Origin: Euzebyella saccharophila
GTDB lineage: Bacteria; Bacteroidota; Bacteroidia; Flavobacteriales; Flavobacteriaceae
DNA: 64,000 nt
Direction of reading: 5' to 3'
NCBI RefSeq assembly: GCF_014855495.1
Contig: NZ_JACYFJ010000001.1
Location: 496,001 to 560,000 of the forward strand
In this document: positions 27,640 to 37,333 of the stretch, one piece after another
Layout of the letters: each line of letters begins with the position of its first letter
Position numbering within the stretch: position 1 is the first letter of the stretch
Position numbers and translations under genes: made by a program
The notes under the pieces: model-generated
What the model was told of the DNA's origin: nothing
Databases searched by the model: none
What the model saw: only the letters and a program-made list of their open reading frames with translations

Positions 27640-27868
27640 CCTGATTAAATAAAATAGTACGCTACCTTATGAATGACCAGAAGATGAACAAACAAGAAAT
27701 ATAAGAAGAATTTATAGAAGTTCTCACTCGCAATTGTCAAACACTATACAAAATTGCTTGTTTTAAGGGTCTTTCCTGGGTTTTATCAGACGGCCTTAAC
27801 GATTTAAGCTTGTGAAATAAAAACACCGTTAAACAGCAGATGAGAGCCAAATCCAACAGAAATAGGAT
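27640..27868. other. Intergenic stretch between the OmpH promoter and the methyltransferase gene
   Basis: About 230 bases of AT-rich DNA with no convincing ORF, terminator or RNA-like structure that I can see. Confidence 0.4.
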
Positions 27869-28699
27869 TTATGACTTGCGTAGAATATATATAGCCGAAG
27901 AAAACTCTCCAGTAAGCAACCCCATAAAATTAGAACGTGCACCTATGTAAAGTGCCTTGAAAAAATTTTGTTTGCCCGTTTTGTACTTTTCAGATAAAAG
28001 AGAAACATAAAAAGCATCAAACCACATGGGCTTTCTTTTTATTAGACTGAATCCATGCTTTGCAAAAATCTCCTTAATAGCATTAGAGGAAAAATGCCAA
28101 AGATGTCTTGGCACATCGTAGGCTGCCCAATATTCTTGATAGTGGTCTGCGTCAAAAGATTTAAAATTGGGTACAGCTATAACTAAAGTACCGTCTTCTT
28201 CTAAAAGCAAGTTGAGTTTTTTAATATCCGATTCCAGATGGGGTAAATGTTCCAAAACATGCCAAAGGGTAATAATCTGAAACTTCTGTCCTTTTACATC
28301 ATCCAAGGAAGAAACCAACTCTACCTTTTTTTCCCTTGATTTTAACCTAGCATCTAAACTTGGTTCCATCCCATTTACAAACCAACCGGTATTTTTAGCT
28401 TGAACCAAAAAATCCCCAGTTCCAGCCCCTACGTCCAATAAAGACTTATTCTTATTGTGCACGAATCTAGCAATCATCCGCACCTTCATCCTTAGGCTAA
28501 ACTTCTTGACTGCTTGATATAATTTTTCGGTAAAAGTACGGTCGGCATCGGAATGAGAAATGTAGGAAGCACTTTGATAATATGAATCTAATTTCTCCGG
28601 TTTTGGTTCGGTCTTCAACATATCCAATTCTTGATCATGGACTAATTGAAATTTCTCCCCGCTAACTGAAAAATCTTCAGTCTCTAAATAAAGTTTCAT
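27869..28699 (-). CDS. Class I SAM-dependent methyltransferase
   Basis: A 276-residue protein. The SAM-binding motif I is LLDVGAGTGDFLVQAK at about residues 88-103, the acidic residue of motif II is in NGMEPSLDA, and LWHVLEHLPHLESDIKKLNLLLEEDGTLVIAVPNFKSFD supplies motifs III and IV with the HVLEHL signature common in glycan and small-molecule methyltransferases (methyltransf_23 type). DVPRHLWHFS is also typical. The substrate is unknown. Its start overlaps the end of the upstream frameshifted lipoprotein gene by 23 bp, so the two are probably cotranscribed. Confidence 0.88.
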   Translation of the reverse strand: MKLYLETEDFSVSGEKFQLVHDQELDMLKTEPKPEKLDSYYQSASYISHSDADRTFTEKLYQAVKKFSLRMKVRMIARFVHNKNKSLLDVGAGTGDFLVQAKNTGWFVNGMEPSLDARLKSREKKVELVSSLDDVKGQKFQIITLWHVLEHLPHLESDIKKLNLLLEEDGTLVIAVPNFKSFDADHYQEYWAAYDVPRHLWHFSSNAIKEIFAKHGFSLIKRKPMWFDAFYVSLLSEKYKTGKQNFFKALYIGARSNFMGLLTGEFSSAIYILRKS

Positions 28700-29228
28700 T
28701 GTAGTTGTGGATGGTCAGGTATTCCTCTTTTAAAGCTCGAAGATATGCTAAAACAGATTCTTTTGAAAATGAATCTTTCACTAAACAATCTGTTTGCTCA
28801 TCACTATAGACCTCTATGGCTATATACCATCTGTCCCTTCTAGTAATTTCTTCCGCAGGCACAAATTCTTCGTTATCCTCTAAAGCCAATGCCCTACTAA
28901 CGGCTACATTAAAAATTATAGGGGCCAAGTTCAACGTTTTATTTGGTATGGACACCTCATAAAATGCAAAATAGTACTGATCCTGATCTATCATGAAAGG
29001 AACATCGTCTTGCACATTGAACCCTTGTAATTGAAATTTTGTGTTGACGTAGTCATAAAACTCATTTGCTTTTTTAGAATCTTCAAAAATGAAAAAGTTT
29101 CTTTTTGATAGACCTTTCTAAAATCGCTTCCCCTTAGTAACCTTAAAATCTTTAATTGAAGGAGCTACACGAACAGGAATACAAGATGAAATCACGAAAA
29201 GCAACAATACAACAAATAGGGATTTCAT
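28677..29228 (-). pseudogene. Frameshifted lipoprotein gene (conserved flavobacterial family)
   Basis: The minus strand encodes a lipoprotein start (MKSLFVVLLLFVISSC, then VRVAPSIKDFKVTKGKRF) from ATG 29228. That frame loses sense and hits a stop, while another frame continues coherently (KRNFFIFEDSKKANEFYDYV, then VQDDVPFMIDQDQYYF) to the stop at 28677. Adding one A to the A run that reads TTT at 29115-29117 on the plus strand would restore a single frame of about 184 codons, joining RFRK to GLSKRNFF. The assembled family pattern (lipobox, VAPxIKD, FxFEDxxxAxEFYxYVNxKFQL, HNYNE near the end) looks like a real conserved protein. It is either a genuine 1-bp deletion or a base-calling error. 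The promoter and the downstream overlap with the methyltransferase are intact. Confidence 0.82.
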
Positions 29229-29261
29229 TATGAACACTTAAATGGTTTCTCTATTTGTATG

Positions 29262-29293
29262 CAAAATTAGACCAAAATAATATCCTAAGACAA
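29262..29293 (-). promoter_or_regulatory. Promoter (TTG ... TAATTTTG) of the lipoprotein/methyltransferase operon
   Basis: On the minus strand, TTG at 29293-29291 is followed after 21 bases by TAATTTTG (29269-29262), which lies 33 bases before ATG 29228. Confidence 0.6.
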
Positions 29294-29329
29294 GAAAATT
29301 TTTCCAGAAATTTATCAAATAGAACCACT

Positions 29330-29345
29330 TGTTCCACGTGGAACA
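29330..29345. other. parS-like centromere site 1
   Basis: The perfect 16-base palindrome TGTTCCACGTGGAACA differs from the classic ParB site TGTTTCACGTGAAACA only at two symmetric positions. It lies directly after the stop codon of the 157-residue membrane-protein gene. Confidence 0.82.
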
Positions 29346-29819
29346 CTAAAGCGTTTTATCTATCAAATCAACTTCAAGCAACTGAGAAACTGCTGTTCCT
29401 TGAGACCTTGCGAAGGACAAATTAGATGTTCTTACAAAAGTAAAATGTCCTTTTCCACTAAATGCCCTAACTACATAACCATCATTTTTAGTCTTGTTAC
29501 CTACCGCCGCTACAGGTCCCCAATCTGAGTTCTTCCACGACCTAACTGGAAAAACTACGATATAATCGGGCGCAGTTAAATCTAATGTAGCACCCCAAAT
29601 TGGAGTGCCAAAAAATCGTAGCAATCGTCTAGATTCAGCCTTTTTTACTAAAAAAGCATTGGAATAACCCACCAAAAAAAGCCCCAATACAGACATAAAA
29701 ACAAGTTGAGCCCATGGCGCATTATGGTTAAAAAGATAGTATACCGTTACAAGCAACAGAAAATAACCCAATATGGTAGCCACCAAGGGCTTCTTCTGAA
29801 CAAATAACACCTCTTCCAT
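29346..29819 (-). CDS. Uncharacterised two-helix membrane protein
   Basis: 157 residues with two transmembrane helices (about 13-30 and 36-55), followed by a soluble, beta-rich C-terminal part (about 60-157: FGTPIWGATLDLTAPDYIVVFPVRSW, then KGHFTFVRTSN). I do not recognise a family. Its ATG overlaps the mnmG stop by one base (TAATG), so it is translationally coupled to mnmG. A parS-like site begins at the base after its stop codon. Confidence 0.7.
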   Translation of the reverse strand: MEEVLFVQKKPLVATILGYFLLLVTVYYLFNHNAPWAQLVFMSVLGLFLVGYSNAFLVKKAESRRLLRFFGTPIWGATLDLTAPDYIVVFPVRSWKNSDWGPVAAVGNKTKNDGYVVRAFSGKGHFTFVRTSNLSFARSQGTAVSQLLEVDLIDKTL

Positions 29820-31687
29820 TACCTCCCTAAATGAACAAGCAAAACACTTATATCCGACGGATTTACCCCACTAACCCTAGAAGCCTGGGCTATGGTCACC
29901 GGCTGAATTGCATTTAATTTTTCCCGGGCTTCAAAGGAAAGCGATTTAAGCTGGGAATAATCAAAGTTAGAGGGAATTCTAACGTTCTCCAGTCGCTGCA
30001 ATTTATCTGCATTGGCTTTTTCCTTTTCAATATAGCCTGAATACTTAACCTGAATTTCTGTTTGCTCCAATACTTCCTTATCCAGTTCATTTGACTGAAC
30101 AAATGAAGAAACCTTATCAAGTTGAAGCATATGGGCCATTGTTACCTGAGGCCTAGAAAAAACCTTGAACATTTTATCAGGTTGTTTGACCAATGACGAA
30201 TTAACGTTTTCCAATATTGGATTTATTTCCTCCGGAAGAAAACTCGTTTCTTTAAAAAACTGTAGAAATAAGCCTGACTTCGATTGCTTTTCCTCCATTC
30301 TTTTTAACCTATTCTCACCAGCCAGACCCAATTCAAAACTTCTAGGTGTTAATCGTAAATCAGCATTATCCTGTCTTAAAAGTGTTCTGTATTCCGCACG
30401 GGAGGTGAACATCCGGTACGGTTCTTCCGTACCTTTTGTGATTAAATCGTCTATCAAAACACCAATATACGCCTCATCTCTCTGTAAAACGAAAGGGTCT
30501 TTTTCGTTAACTTTTAAGTGAGCATTGATACCAGCCATCATTCCTTGTGAAGCGGCCTCCTCATAGCCAGTAGTACCATTGATTTGACCTGCGAAATAGA
30601 GATTTTCGACCAATTTCGTTTCCAAGGTGTGCTTGAGTTGCGTTGGAGGAAAATAATCGTACTCTATAGCATACCCAGGTCTAAAAAACTTAACGTTTTC
30701 GAAGCCCTTTACAGACCTCAGAGCCTTAAATTGTATGTCTTCCGGCAGAGAGGTAGAGAATCCATTTACATAAACTTCAACCGTATCCCAACCCTCGGGC
30801 TCGACAAAAATTTGATGGCTATCTTTATCAGCAAACCTGTTAATTTTATCTTCAATACTTGGACAATACCTAGGACCTAAACTTTTGATCCGACCATTGA
30901 ACATTGGTGACCGATCAAATCCTTCACGTAGCAAACTGTGTACCTCCAGACTCGTATGAGTCATGTAGCAATCCCTTTGAATATCTAGAACAGGGGTGTT
31001 TAAATAGGAAAATTTTTCTGGCCTTTTATCACCAGGTTGAGGAATCATAACGGAATAATCCAGACTTCTACCATCCACCCTAGGAGGCGTACCTGTCTTC
31101 ATTCTTCCAGACTCAAAGCCTAATTCCATTAACTCCTCTGTAATACCAGTTGCAGCTCTTTCTCCTGCCCTACCGCCACCAAATTGTTTCTCTCCAATAT
31201 GAATAAGTCCATTTAAAAAAGTACCATTGGTTAGCACAACGGATTTGGACTTAATTTCAACACCTAAGGAAGTTCTAACTCCAACAATCCTCTCCCCTTC
31301 AATTACAAGTCCGCTCACCATTTCTTGATAGAAATCCAAATTAGGAATTCCCTCAAGAGCCAAACGCCACTCCTCTGCAAAACGCATACGGTCATTTTGA
31401 GCACGCGGACTCCACATTGCTGGACCTTTGGATTTGTTCAACATTTTGAACTGAATGGCAGACTTGTCGCTCACAATACCACTATAACCCCCAAGAGCAT
31501 CAATTTCACGAACAATTTGACCCTTGGCTATACCACCCATGGCAGGATTACAGGACATTTGCCCAATAGTTTGTAGGTTCATGGTGACCAAAAGGGTTTT
31601 AGAACCCAGATTGGCTGCAGCCGCTGCAGCCTCCGCTCCAGCATGTCCACCACCAACGACTATAACATCATACATTTCTTGAAACAT
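29819..31687 (-). CDS. mnmG: tRNA uridine-5-carboxymethylaminomethyl modification enzyme MnmG (GidA)
   Basis: An FAD-dependent enzyme of 622 residues that with MnmE modifies U34 of certain tRNAs. The N-terminal FAD motif [17 protein letters not shown] is followed by [67 protein letters not shown] and [15 protein letters not shown], all diagnostic. The C-terminal helical domain (about 450-622), needed for MnmE and tRNA binding, is complete. A second ATG four codons in (31675) is an alternative start. The gene is bracketed by two parS-like sites, a chromosomal neighbourhood reminiscent of origin-proximal gidA loci in other bacteria. Confidence 0.97.
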   Translation of the reverse strand: MFQEMYDVIVVGGGHAGAEAAAAAANLGSKTLLVTMNLQTIGQMSCNPAMGGIAKGQIVREIDALGGYSGIVSDKSAIQFKMLNKSKGPAMWSPRAQNDRMRFAEEWRLALEGIPNLDFYQEMVSGLVIEGERIVGVRTSLGVEIKSKSVVLTNGTFLNGLIHIGEKQFGGGRAGERAATGITEELMELGFESGRMKTGTPPRVDGRSLDYSVMIPQPGDKRPEKFSYLNTPVLDIQRDCYMTHTSLEVHSLLREGFDRSPMFNGRIKSLGPRYCPSIEDKINRFADKDSHQIFVEPEGWDTVEVYVNGFSTSLPEDIQFKALRSVKGFENVKFFRPGYAIEYDYFPPTQLKHTLETKLVENLYFAGQINGTTGYEEAASQGMMAGINAHLKVNEKDPFVLQRDEAYIGVLIDDLITKGTEEPYRMFTSRAEYRTLLRQDNADLRLTPRSFELGLAGENRLKRMEEKQSKSGLFLQFFKETSFLPEEINPILENVNSSLVKQPDKMFKVFSRPQVTMAHMLQLDKVSSFVQSNELDKEVLEQTEIQVKYSGYIEKEKANADKLQRLENVRIPSNFDYSQLKSLSFEAREKLNAIQPVTIAQASRVSGVNPSDISVLLVHLGR

Positions 31688-31698
31688 ATCAACCTCAT

Positions 31699-32121
31699 TT
31701 ATTTAGAATGTTCCACGTGGAACATTCCAATTTTTTCATTCTCTTTCTGTCGCATTACCAAAGCATCCTTATCCGATTTATCTTTATATCCTGATAAATG
31801 TAAAACACCATGGGCCATTACTCTTTTCAATTCCGAGTAAAACTCAACTTCAAAATCATGTGCGTTCTCTTTGACCCTTTCTATAGAAATAAAAATATCA
31901 CCACTAATACTATTTCCCTCGCAATAATCGAATGTAATGATGTCAGTTAAAGTGTCATGATTTAAATACTTCATGTTGATGTCCCACAGGTAATCGTCAT
32001 TACAAAAGATAAACGTAACGGGACCCACGACCTTGGTTTCCGAACTGATTATCCTACTTACCCAATCGGAATACTTGGTTGTGTCCAACTCGAAAATAGA
32101 TTCAAAATGAAACTCAATCAT
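31699..32121 (-). CDS. ybeY: Endoribonuclease YbeY (rRNA maturation)
   Basis: A 140-residue metallo-endoribonuclease for 16S rRNA 3' end maturation and ribosome quality control. It shows [19 protein letters not shown] and the metal site [18 protein letters not shown], where the usual third His of H-x3-H-x5-H is Asp; I recall this from other Bacteroidota homologues. The last residues MFHVEHSK are encoded by a parS-like palindrome. The start at ATG 32121 overlaps the DUF4175 stop by 8 bp; a GTG one codon earlier is less likely. Confidence 0.92.
   Translation of the reverse strand: MIEFHFESIFELDTTKYSDWVSRIISSETKVVGPVTFIFCNDDYLWDINMKYLNHDTLTDIITFDYCEGNSISGDIFISIERVKENAHDFEVEFYSELKRVMAHGVLHLSGYKDKSDKDALVMRQKENEKIGMFHVEHSK
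31709..31724. other. parS-like centromere site 2, inside the 3' end of ybeY
   Basis: A second perfect copy of TGTTCCACGTGGAACA, extended to a 22-base palindrome by flanking GAA/TTC. It encodes the YbeY C-terminal residues MFHVEH. Confidence 0.85.
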
Positions 32122-35100
32122 CACCTTTAAAATACTCTTTAACCCTGTTTTGGTAATTTTGCCGCAAAGGTAAAGCTTGTCTATTTAAAATCTCAATTTC
32201 GTTGTTATAGTTGTCTAAAAAGGAAGGTTTTGAAATAATAGGATTCACAAACTCTTCTCTTCCAGTATAACTTTCCCGTTCTGATTTCTTTCCTTGTTTT
32301 AAAGCAGCATTCTCAAGCTTTAACAACTGATGTTGTATCTGATTGATACGTTCAAGGTTTCTTGCAGTAATACCGTTTTCCAATAAATCATTTTCAAAGT
32401 TTTCCATTTGACGGGCTAGCTTTTCCCCTAAGCGTCTATCATCTTCATTAATCATGTTACGCAACTGTTCCTCCAACTGTTGCCTAATCATCTGTTGTTC
32501 CTTATAAATCTCGTAAATTTCATTCATCTCAGATTCGCTTGTTCCCTGTTGACCATTTCCTTTTCCATTACCATTTGAGGAGGCTCCCCTACTCCCATTA
32601 TTTTCCTTTCCGTTACTACCCCCTGCATCTCCTTTCCCCTTTTGCCCATTTTGACCCTTTTCAGAACCTTGCCCATCAGCGCCCTTACCCTTTTCTCCTT
32701 TTTGACCACTAGAGCCAGAAGAATTTCCATCTCCTTTTTTGCCTTTCCCGGACATCTTCTCTTGTAAAGCACTTTGGCTTTGAATAATATCCGGTAATTG
32801 AAAACCATCTCCTTCTCCTTGGCCCTTTCCTTGTCCGGACATCATACTTTGATTCATATTATCGAGAATTCTTGCTAGAAAATCCGCTAAACTATTACTT
32901 GCCGTTAAAACGTACTTTTGATAGGAAGCCCCTTGATATATTTGGTTCTCAGCAATACTTTCTAAAGACTTATCAATGTTATAATATACTTCAGTAATTT
33001 GCTCATTTACAAATTCTGAAATTTCCGCCCTTCGAAGAGACAAAGAAAAAATACTATCGTCTACATGTTCAAACAACTCTCTAAGCCCTTGTTGGTCTTT
33101 TATGGTATTAGAAAATTGTGGATTATCACTGTCTACATCCTCAAGCCTATCATACAGACTTTCTTGCTTAAATGAAAACGTGACTAAGTTATCTAGAATT
33201 TGTCGCAACATCTCCGCATCTTCAGCATCCGTAGACTCACCACTACTAGAAGAAGATTGTTTCAAACTACTGGCCATTTCTTCCATCTTATCGGCAGCCG
33301 ACTCCTGCTTCTTGCTTGCCTTCTTTAAGCCATCTTCCTGGTCGCCTCCCTCGTTACTTTGTTCAATTCCATTATGATTTTGAAGATCTTCCAATGCACT
33401 TTTCTGGTCCTCTTTAATACCCTCTATATCCTTTTCATTAACCTTAATATTCAGCGGCTTCTTCAAGTTATTGTTATCCTCCTTCAACTCATTTAACTCC
33501 TTTTCAATATCTTCAAAATCCTCGTTAAGCCTTTGTTGATCCTTAATATCAAAATTATCTCCTAACCTCATTTTAGACAAATCATCTTGGCGTTCTGAAA
33601 GCTTCTGAAGTTCATCACTTAACTGCTGTGCTTTCTCCTCGGTATAGTATCTTTTCATCAACTCCACCAACTGCTCAAGGTTTCTATCACTACTTTGCTG
33701 TTTCTTGGCGATTTCCTCTAACCTTTTGGTTAACTCCTCTTTTTGTATCTTATTAGCAATCTTATCCAATTCTTCTAACAATCGCTGATTCATCTTCGCT
33801 TCCAATTCCTGTCTCTCCAAGCGTTCTTCCAGCATATGTTTCATTAGATCATCCCTATCGCTTTTTTCAAGATTCTCTTTTAACTGTTTACTAAACTTTT
33901 CCATCTGCGCCTCTTGCCGCTGCTGTCGCTTGAGGAAATCCTTCACTTCAGATTGATCATTGAAACTCAATTCCTTCTTTTCCTTTTGTCCCTCGCTTAA
34001 TTCCTTTAAATTTTCAGTTTGTTCCTTAGATTCCTTACGTGAACCGTCTAAACTTTTAATAAGATTTTCCTGTGCCTGTAATTCTTGTTTATTCAACTCT
34101 GAATCATCAAGTAACCCTATATTGAAAACCTGACTCTTTACCATCTTACCACCTTTGAGGCCATCATTATCTTTTACGGTAAAATAAAGTCCGTAACCCT
34201 TCCCCTCTTCCAAATCCAAACCAGACGGAAACGTGTAATAAAACTGTTCAAAATTTGTATTGGGCGTACTTATCTTTACTGTTTTTTCAAGGTCAGGATT
34301 ACTGCTGGGAAAATAAACCAATGCAACTTCCTTTACCTTGTAATCATCACCTACCTCCCCGGCATAATATGCAACGTTGGGATTAAGCGAATCTAACATT
34401 TGATTAACCTTTATCGTAGGAGGAGCATCCTTAATAACCTTCAGATTATATGCTAGTTTTTCAAAATTATGGACCTCTAAATTAGACGTGCTTAATTCAT
34501 AGTACAGACTGGAATAAATACTTTCCTCGAGTTTAAACCTATCTCTTGACTTTGTAAAACTTTGCACGGTGTCTCTGGTAATCAGTGAAACTTTATCTGT
34601 ATTGATTGCATCCACATTCCATATAACCGATGTTCCCTCTGGAATGGTAGCATTGCCTGTGGCGCTTATTTTTTCGTTCTGTTTGTCCAAATACTTGGGA
34701 TAAATAAGTTCGAGATAAAAATTATTGATTGATGGCGTGTTGATCACCGAAAGTTGATATTCCTTGGAAATCACATTAGAGGTAACAAATTGAAAAACAT
34801 TTGAAATTAATGGGGGCTGAAAAGTATATTCATACCTACCGTTATTTTTTTTCATTAAATACTCTTCCCCATCTACCTTAATCCAAATCTGTTCTGGTTG
34901 CATTTCGCCCATAGTGCCAACAACCACCGTAAAAGGCTCATTATCGTATGTTTGCAGGCTTTCGTTCATTAAAAGAAAACTAAATGGGGCAGGCGGTTCA
35001 TAAGCTAATTTATAGTTGACCACTCTATTGACAGACCCAAAAAAAGTAGAATAATTACCAGATATAAACACTACTAGAAGTACAAGAATAGGTACTATTA

Positions 35101-35566
35101 AATACTTCAAATAAGAAAAACTTTCCTTTAAATTTATAGCATTGGAGAAAGGTACAGGATTCAATTTATGCGCTCGTTGTTCAATACTCGCAACCACAAG
35201 TTCTGCTTGACTACCGTTACCTGCCAGATCTAACAGATTGGAAAGCTTGTCCCCTACTTCCGGAAAATGTTTTCCTATCAAAACCGAAGCATCTTTATTC
35301 GAGATACCCTTTTTTAGCTTAAAAAGGTAAAATAGCGGCACTAGAACAAAACGATATAGCAAGATAGCTTGAGCCAACCCAAACAATACTAATAGTATAA
35401 GACGCCCTGTAGAACCAAGCCAAAGAAAATATTCCACAGAAGTAACCAGTAAAAAAATAGCCAAGCCGATAGCACAAAATAGAATTATACCAGTGAGTAG
35501 CATTTTGGTATAATACTTTTTACTGAACTCGTTAAGCTTTTCTACTATCCTATTATAACCATCCAT
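32114..35566 (-). CDS. DUF4175 family large membrane protein
   Basis: An 1150-residue protein. Two transmembrane helices near the N-terminus (about 20-40 and 52-75) and a third at about 150-170 anchor it. A beta-rich extracytoplasmic part (about 180-480) follows, then a very long charged coiled coil (about 490-780, rich in Glu, Lys and Gln), a Gly/Ser/Lys-rich low-complexity segment (about 920-1015: GQGKGQGEGDG, SGKGKKGDG and similar) and a final helical tail. This matches DUF4175, a Bacteroidota envelope family of unknown function. A TATCTTTG box lies 7 bases before the ATG. ybeY overlaps its 3' end, so DUF4175, ybeY and mnmG appear to form one leftward operon. Confidence 0.87.
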   Translation of the reverse strand: MDGYNRIVEKLNEFSKKYYTKMLLTGIILFCAIGLAIFLLVTSVEYFLWLGSTGRLILLVLFGLAQAILLYRFVLVPLFYLFKLKKGISNKDASVLIGKHFPEVGDKLSNLLDLAGNGSQAELVVASIEQRAHKLNPVPFSNAINLKESFSYLKYLIVPILVLLVVFISGNYSTFFGSVNRVVNYKLAYEPPAPFSFLLMNESLQTYDNEPFTVVVGTMGEMQPEQIWIKVDGEEYLMKKNNGRYEYTFQPPLISNVFQFVTSNVISKEYQLSVINTPSINNFYLELIYPKYLDKQNEKISATGNATIPEGTSVIWNVDAINTDKVSLITRDTVQSFTKSRDRFKLEESIYSSLYYELSTSNLEVHNFEKLAYNLKVIKDAPPTIKVNQMLDSLNPNVAYYAGEVGDDYKVKEVALVYFPSSNPDLEKTVKISTPNTNFEQFYYTFPSGLDLEEGKGYGLYFTVKDNDGLKGGKMVKSQVFNIGLLDDSELNKQELQAQENLIKSLDGSRKESKEQTENLKELSEGQKEKKELSFNDQSEVKDFLKRQQRQEAQMEKFSKQLKENLEKSDRDDLMKHMLEERLERQELEAKMNQRLLEELDKIANKIQKEELTKRLEEIAKKQQSSDRNLEQLVELMKRYYTEEKAQQLSDELQKLSERQDDLSKMRLGDNFDIKDQQRLNEDFEDIEKELNELKEDNNNLKKPLNIKVNEKDIEGIKEDQKSALEDLQNHNGIEQSNEGGDQEDGLKKASKKQESAADKMEEMASSLKQSSSSSGESTDAEDAEMLRQILDNLVTFSFKQESLYDRLEDVDSDNPQFSNTIKDQQGLRELFEHVDDSIFSLSLRRAEISEFVNEQITEVYYNIDKSLESIAENQIYQGASYQKYVLTASNSLADFLARILDNMNQSMMSGQGKGQGEGDGFQLPDIIQSQSALQEKMSGKGKKGDGNSSGSSGQKGEKGKGADGQGSEKGQNGQKGKGDAGGSNGKENNGSRGASSNGNGKGNGQQGTSESEMNEIYEIYKEQQMIRQQLEEQLRNMINEDDRRLGEKLARQMENFENDLLENGITARNLERINQIQHQLLKLENAALKQGKKSERESYTGREEFVNPIISKPSFLDNYNNEIEILNRQALPLRQNYQNRVKEYFKGDD

Positions 35567-35573
35567 ACACTAA

Positions 35574-35581
35574 CAAAGATA
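35574..35581 (-). promoter_or_regulatory. -7 box (TATCTTTG) of the DUF4175-ybeY-mnmG operon
   Basis: TATCTTTG on the minus strand lies 7 bases upstream of ATG 35566, predicting a nearly leaderless transcript. Confidence 0.5.
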
Positions 35582-35678
35582 GGCAAAAACCAAGCCACCC
35601 TTTTGAAGATCAACACGTTGAAATATCAAGGGATAATTATAATCGACCCTGCCTTTCAAAAGTGTATAAATCAATGAT

Positions 35679-35686
35679 TATCTTTG
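35679..35686 (+). promoter_or_regulatory. -7 box (TATCTTTG) of gltX
   Basis: TATCTTTG ends 17 bases before ATG 35704 and lies downstream of the alternative ATG at 35662, which excludes that longer start. Confidence 0.55.
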
Positions 35687-35703
35687 CCGCTCAAAACAGA
35701 GTT

Positions 35704-37212
35704 ATGGCCCAAAAAATAAGAGTACGCTTTGCCCCTAGCCCAACGGGACCTTTGCATATTGGTGGATTAAGAACTGCATTGTTCAACTATCTCTTCGCAA
35801 AGAAAAATGGAGGTGATTTTATTCTGCGAATTGAAGATACCGACCAAAACCGATTTGTTGAAGGCGCCGAAGATTATATTATAGCTTCCTTGAACTGGTG
35901 CAATATTCCGTTTGATGAGGGTCCGGGTAAGGATGGTGGATTTGGTCCATACCGCCAAAGTGAACGAAAGCACCTTTATAAGAAATATGCGGAAGAACTA
36001 ATTGCCAAAGGCAAAGCCTATTATGCCTTTGATACCCCCAATAGCCTAGACGTCCATAGAAAAGCACATGAAATAGAGGGAAAAACATTTATTTATAACT
36101 GGCATAATCGCTTGAAATTAGATAATTCCCTCACTTTATCCGATGATGAGTTAAAAGATAAACTAGATTCTGGGCAAGATTATGTTATTCGATTCCTAAC
36201 CCCCGAAAGCAAGAAATTAAAACTTCAAGATAGTATTCGCGGATCTATTGAAATTGACACCAATACGCTGGATGACAAGGTTCTTTTTAAGAGCGATGGA
36301 ATGCCCACCTATCACTTGGCCAATATAGTTGATGACCATTTAATGGAAATAAGCCATGTTATTCGTGGTGAAGAATGGCTTCCTTCCTTGGCATTACACC
36401 AACAATTGTACGATGCCTTTGGATGGCAAGCCCCACAATTTGCGCACCTTCCCCTGATAATGAAGCCAGTAGGTAAAGGAAAATTAAGCAAGCGTGATGG
36501 CGAAAAAATGGGCTTTCCTGTATTTCCATTGACCTGGAAAGAATCTACAGGTTACCGAGAAGAAGGGTTCTTCCCAGAGGCCGTGGTCAACTTTTTGGCT
36601 CTCTTGGGGTGGAATCCGGGAACGGAACAAGAAATTTTTAGTTTGGATGAATTGGTTCAAGCTTTTTCCTTAGAGCGCGTAAATAAGTCAGGGGCTCGCT
36701 TTGACCCGGACAAGAACAAATGGTACAATCAATATTACTTGCAGGAGGCATCCAACGCCAGTTTGGCAAGCTCTTTCCAAGAACAATTTTTGGCCAAAGA
36801 AAATTTGAATACCCAGTTTTCTTTGGAATATGTGGAACAAGTAGTTTCGCTCATTAAAGAAAGAGCCACCTTTGTGAGCGATTTTTGGGAGCTTTCAGAC
36901 TATTTCTTTGTTTCTCCTAGTGTGTATGCCGAAAAGGCGGTAAAAAAGCAATGGAAAGAAGATACACCTGAAATTTTAAACGAAGTAAAGTCCTTGCTGG
37001 AAGTTCAAGACAACTTTAGCTCTTCACACATAGAAACCGTAGTTAAAGACTGGATCAAAGAAAAAGAGCTTTCATTCGGGAAAGTTATGCCTCCATTAAG
37101 ACTAGTAATAGTGGGAGATATGAAAGGCCCTCACCTATTTGATATTATGGCCATGATTGGCAAGAAGGAAAGTATAGACCGAATTGAAAATGCCATGGTA
37201 ACCCTTTCCTAA
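35704..37212 (+). CDS. gltX: Glutamyl-tRNA synthetase
   Basis: A class I synthetase of 502 residues charging tRNA-Glu. The HIGH motif appears as SPTGPLHIGGLRTALFNYLFA at residues 11-31, followed by GDFILRIEDTDQNR. The catalytic KMSKS loop reads KGKLSKRDGEKMGF at about residue 258. GEEWLPSLALHQQLYDAFGW and the C-terminal helical anticodon domain are complete. An in-frame ATG 14 codons upstream is rejected because a promoter box lies between it and this start. The gene is monocistronic, divergent from the DUF4175 operon. Confidence 0.97.
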   Translation: MAQKIRVRFAPSPTGPLHIGGLRTALFNYLFAKKNGGDFILRIEDTDQNRFVEGAEDYIIASLNWCNIPFDEGPGKDGGFGPYRQSERKHLYKKYAEELIAKGKAYYAFDTPNSLDVHRKAHEIEGKTFIYNWHNRLKLDNSLTLSDDELKDKLDSGQDYVIRFLTPESKKLKLQDSIRGSIEIDTNTLDDKVLFKSDGMPTYHLANIVDDHLMEISHVIRGEEWLPSLALHQQLYDAFGWQAPQFAHLPLIMKPVGKGKLSKRDGEKMGFPVFPLTWKESTGYREEGFFPEAVVNFLALLGWNPGTEQEIFSLDELVQAFSLERVNKSGARFDPDKNKWYNQYYLQEASNASLASSFQEQFLAKENLNTQFSLEYVEQVVSLIKERATFVSDFWELSDYFFVSPSVYAEKAVKKQWKEDTPEILNEVKSLLEVQDNFSSSHIETVVKDWIKEKELSFGKVMPPLRLVIVGDMKGPHLFDIMAMIGKKESIDRIENAMVTLS

Positions 37213-37333
37213 TAAGGGTTGCGAGGTTTTTTATTAGTAGACCCTATTCTTTGGTTGTAACAAAAAGAAGACTTTACATACACATTAGGTAAAGTCTTAC
37301 TATCTTCATTTGTACAACTAAAAACTTTATATC

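Noticed and set aside
32524-32808. Alternative-frame ORF rich in Lys, Gly and Met within the DUF4175 gene
   Set aside because: It reflects the Gly/Lys/Ser low-complexity tail of DUF4175 read in another frame.
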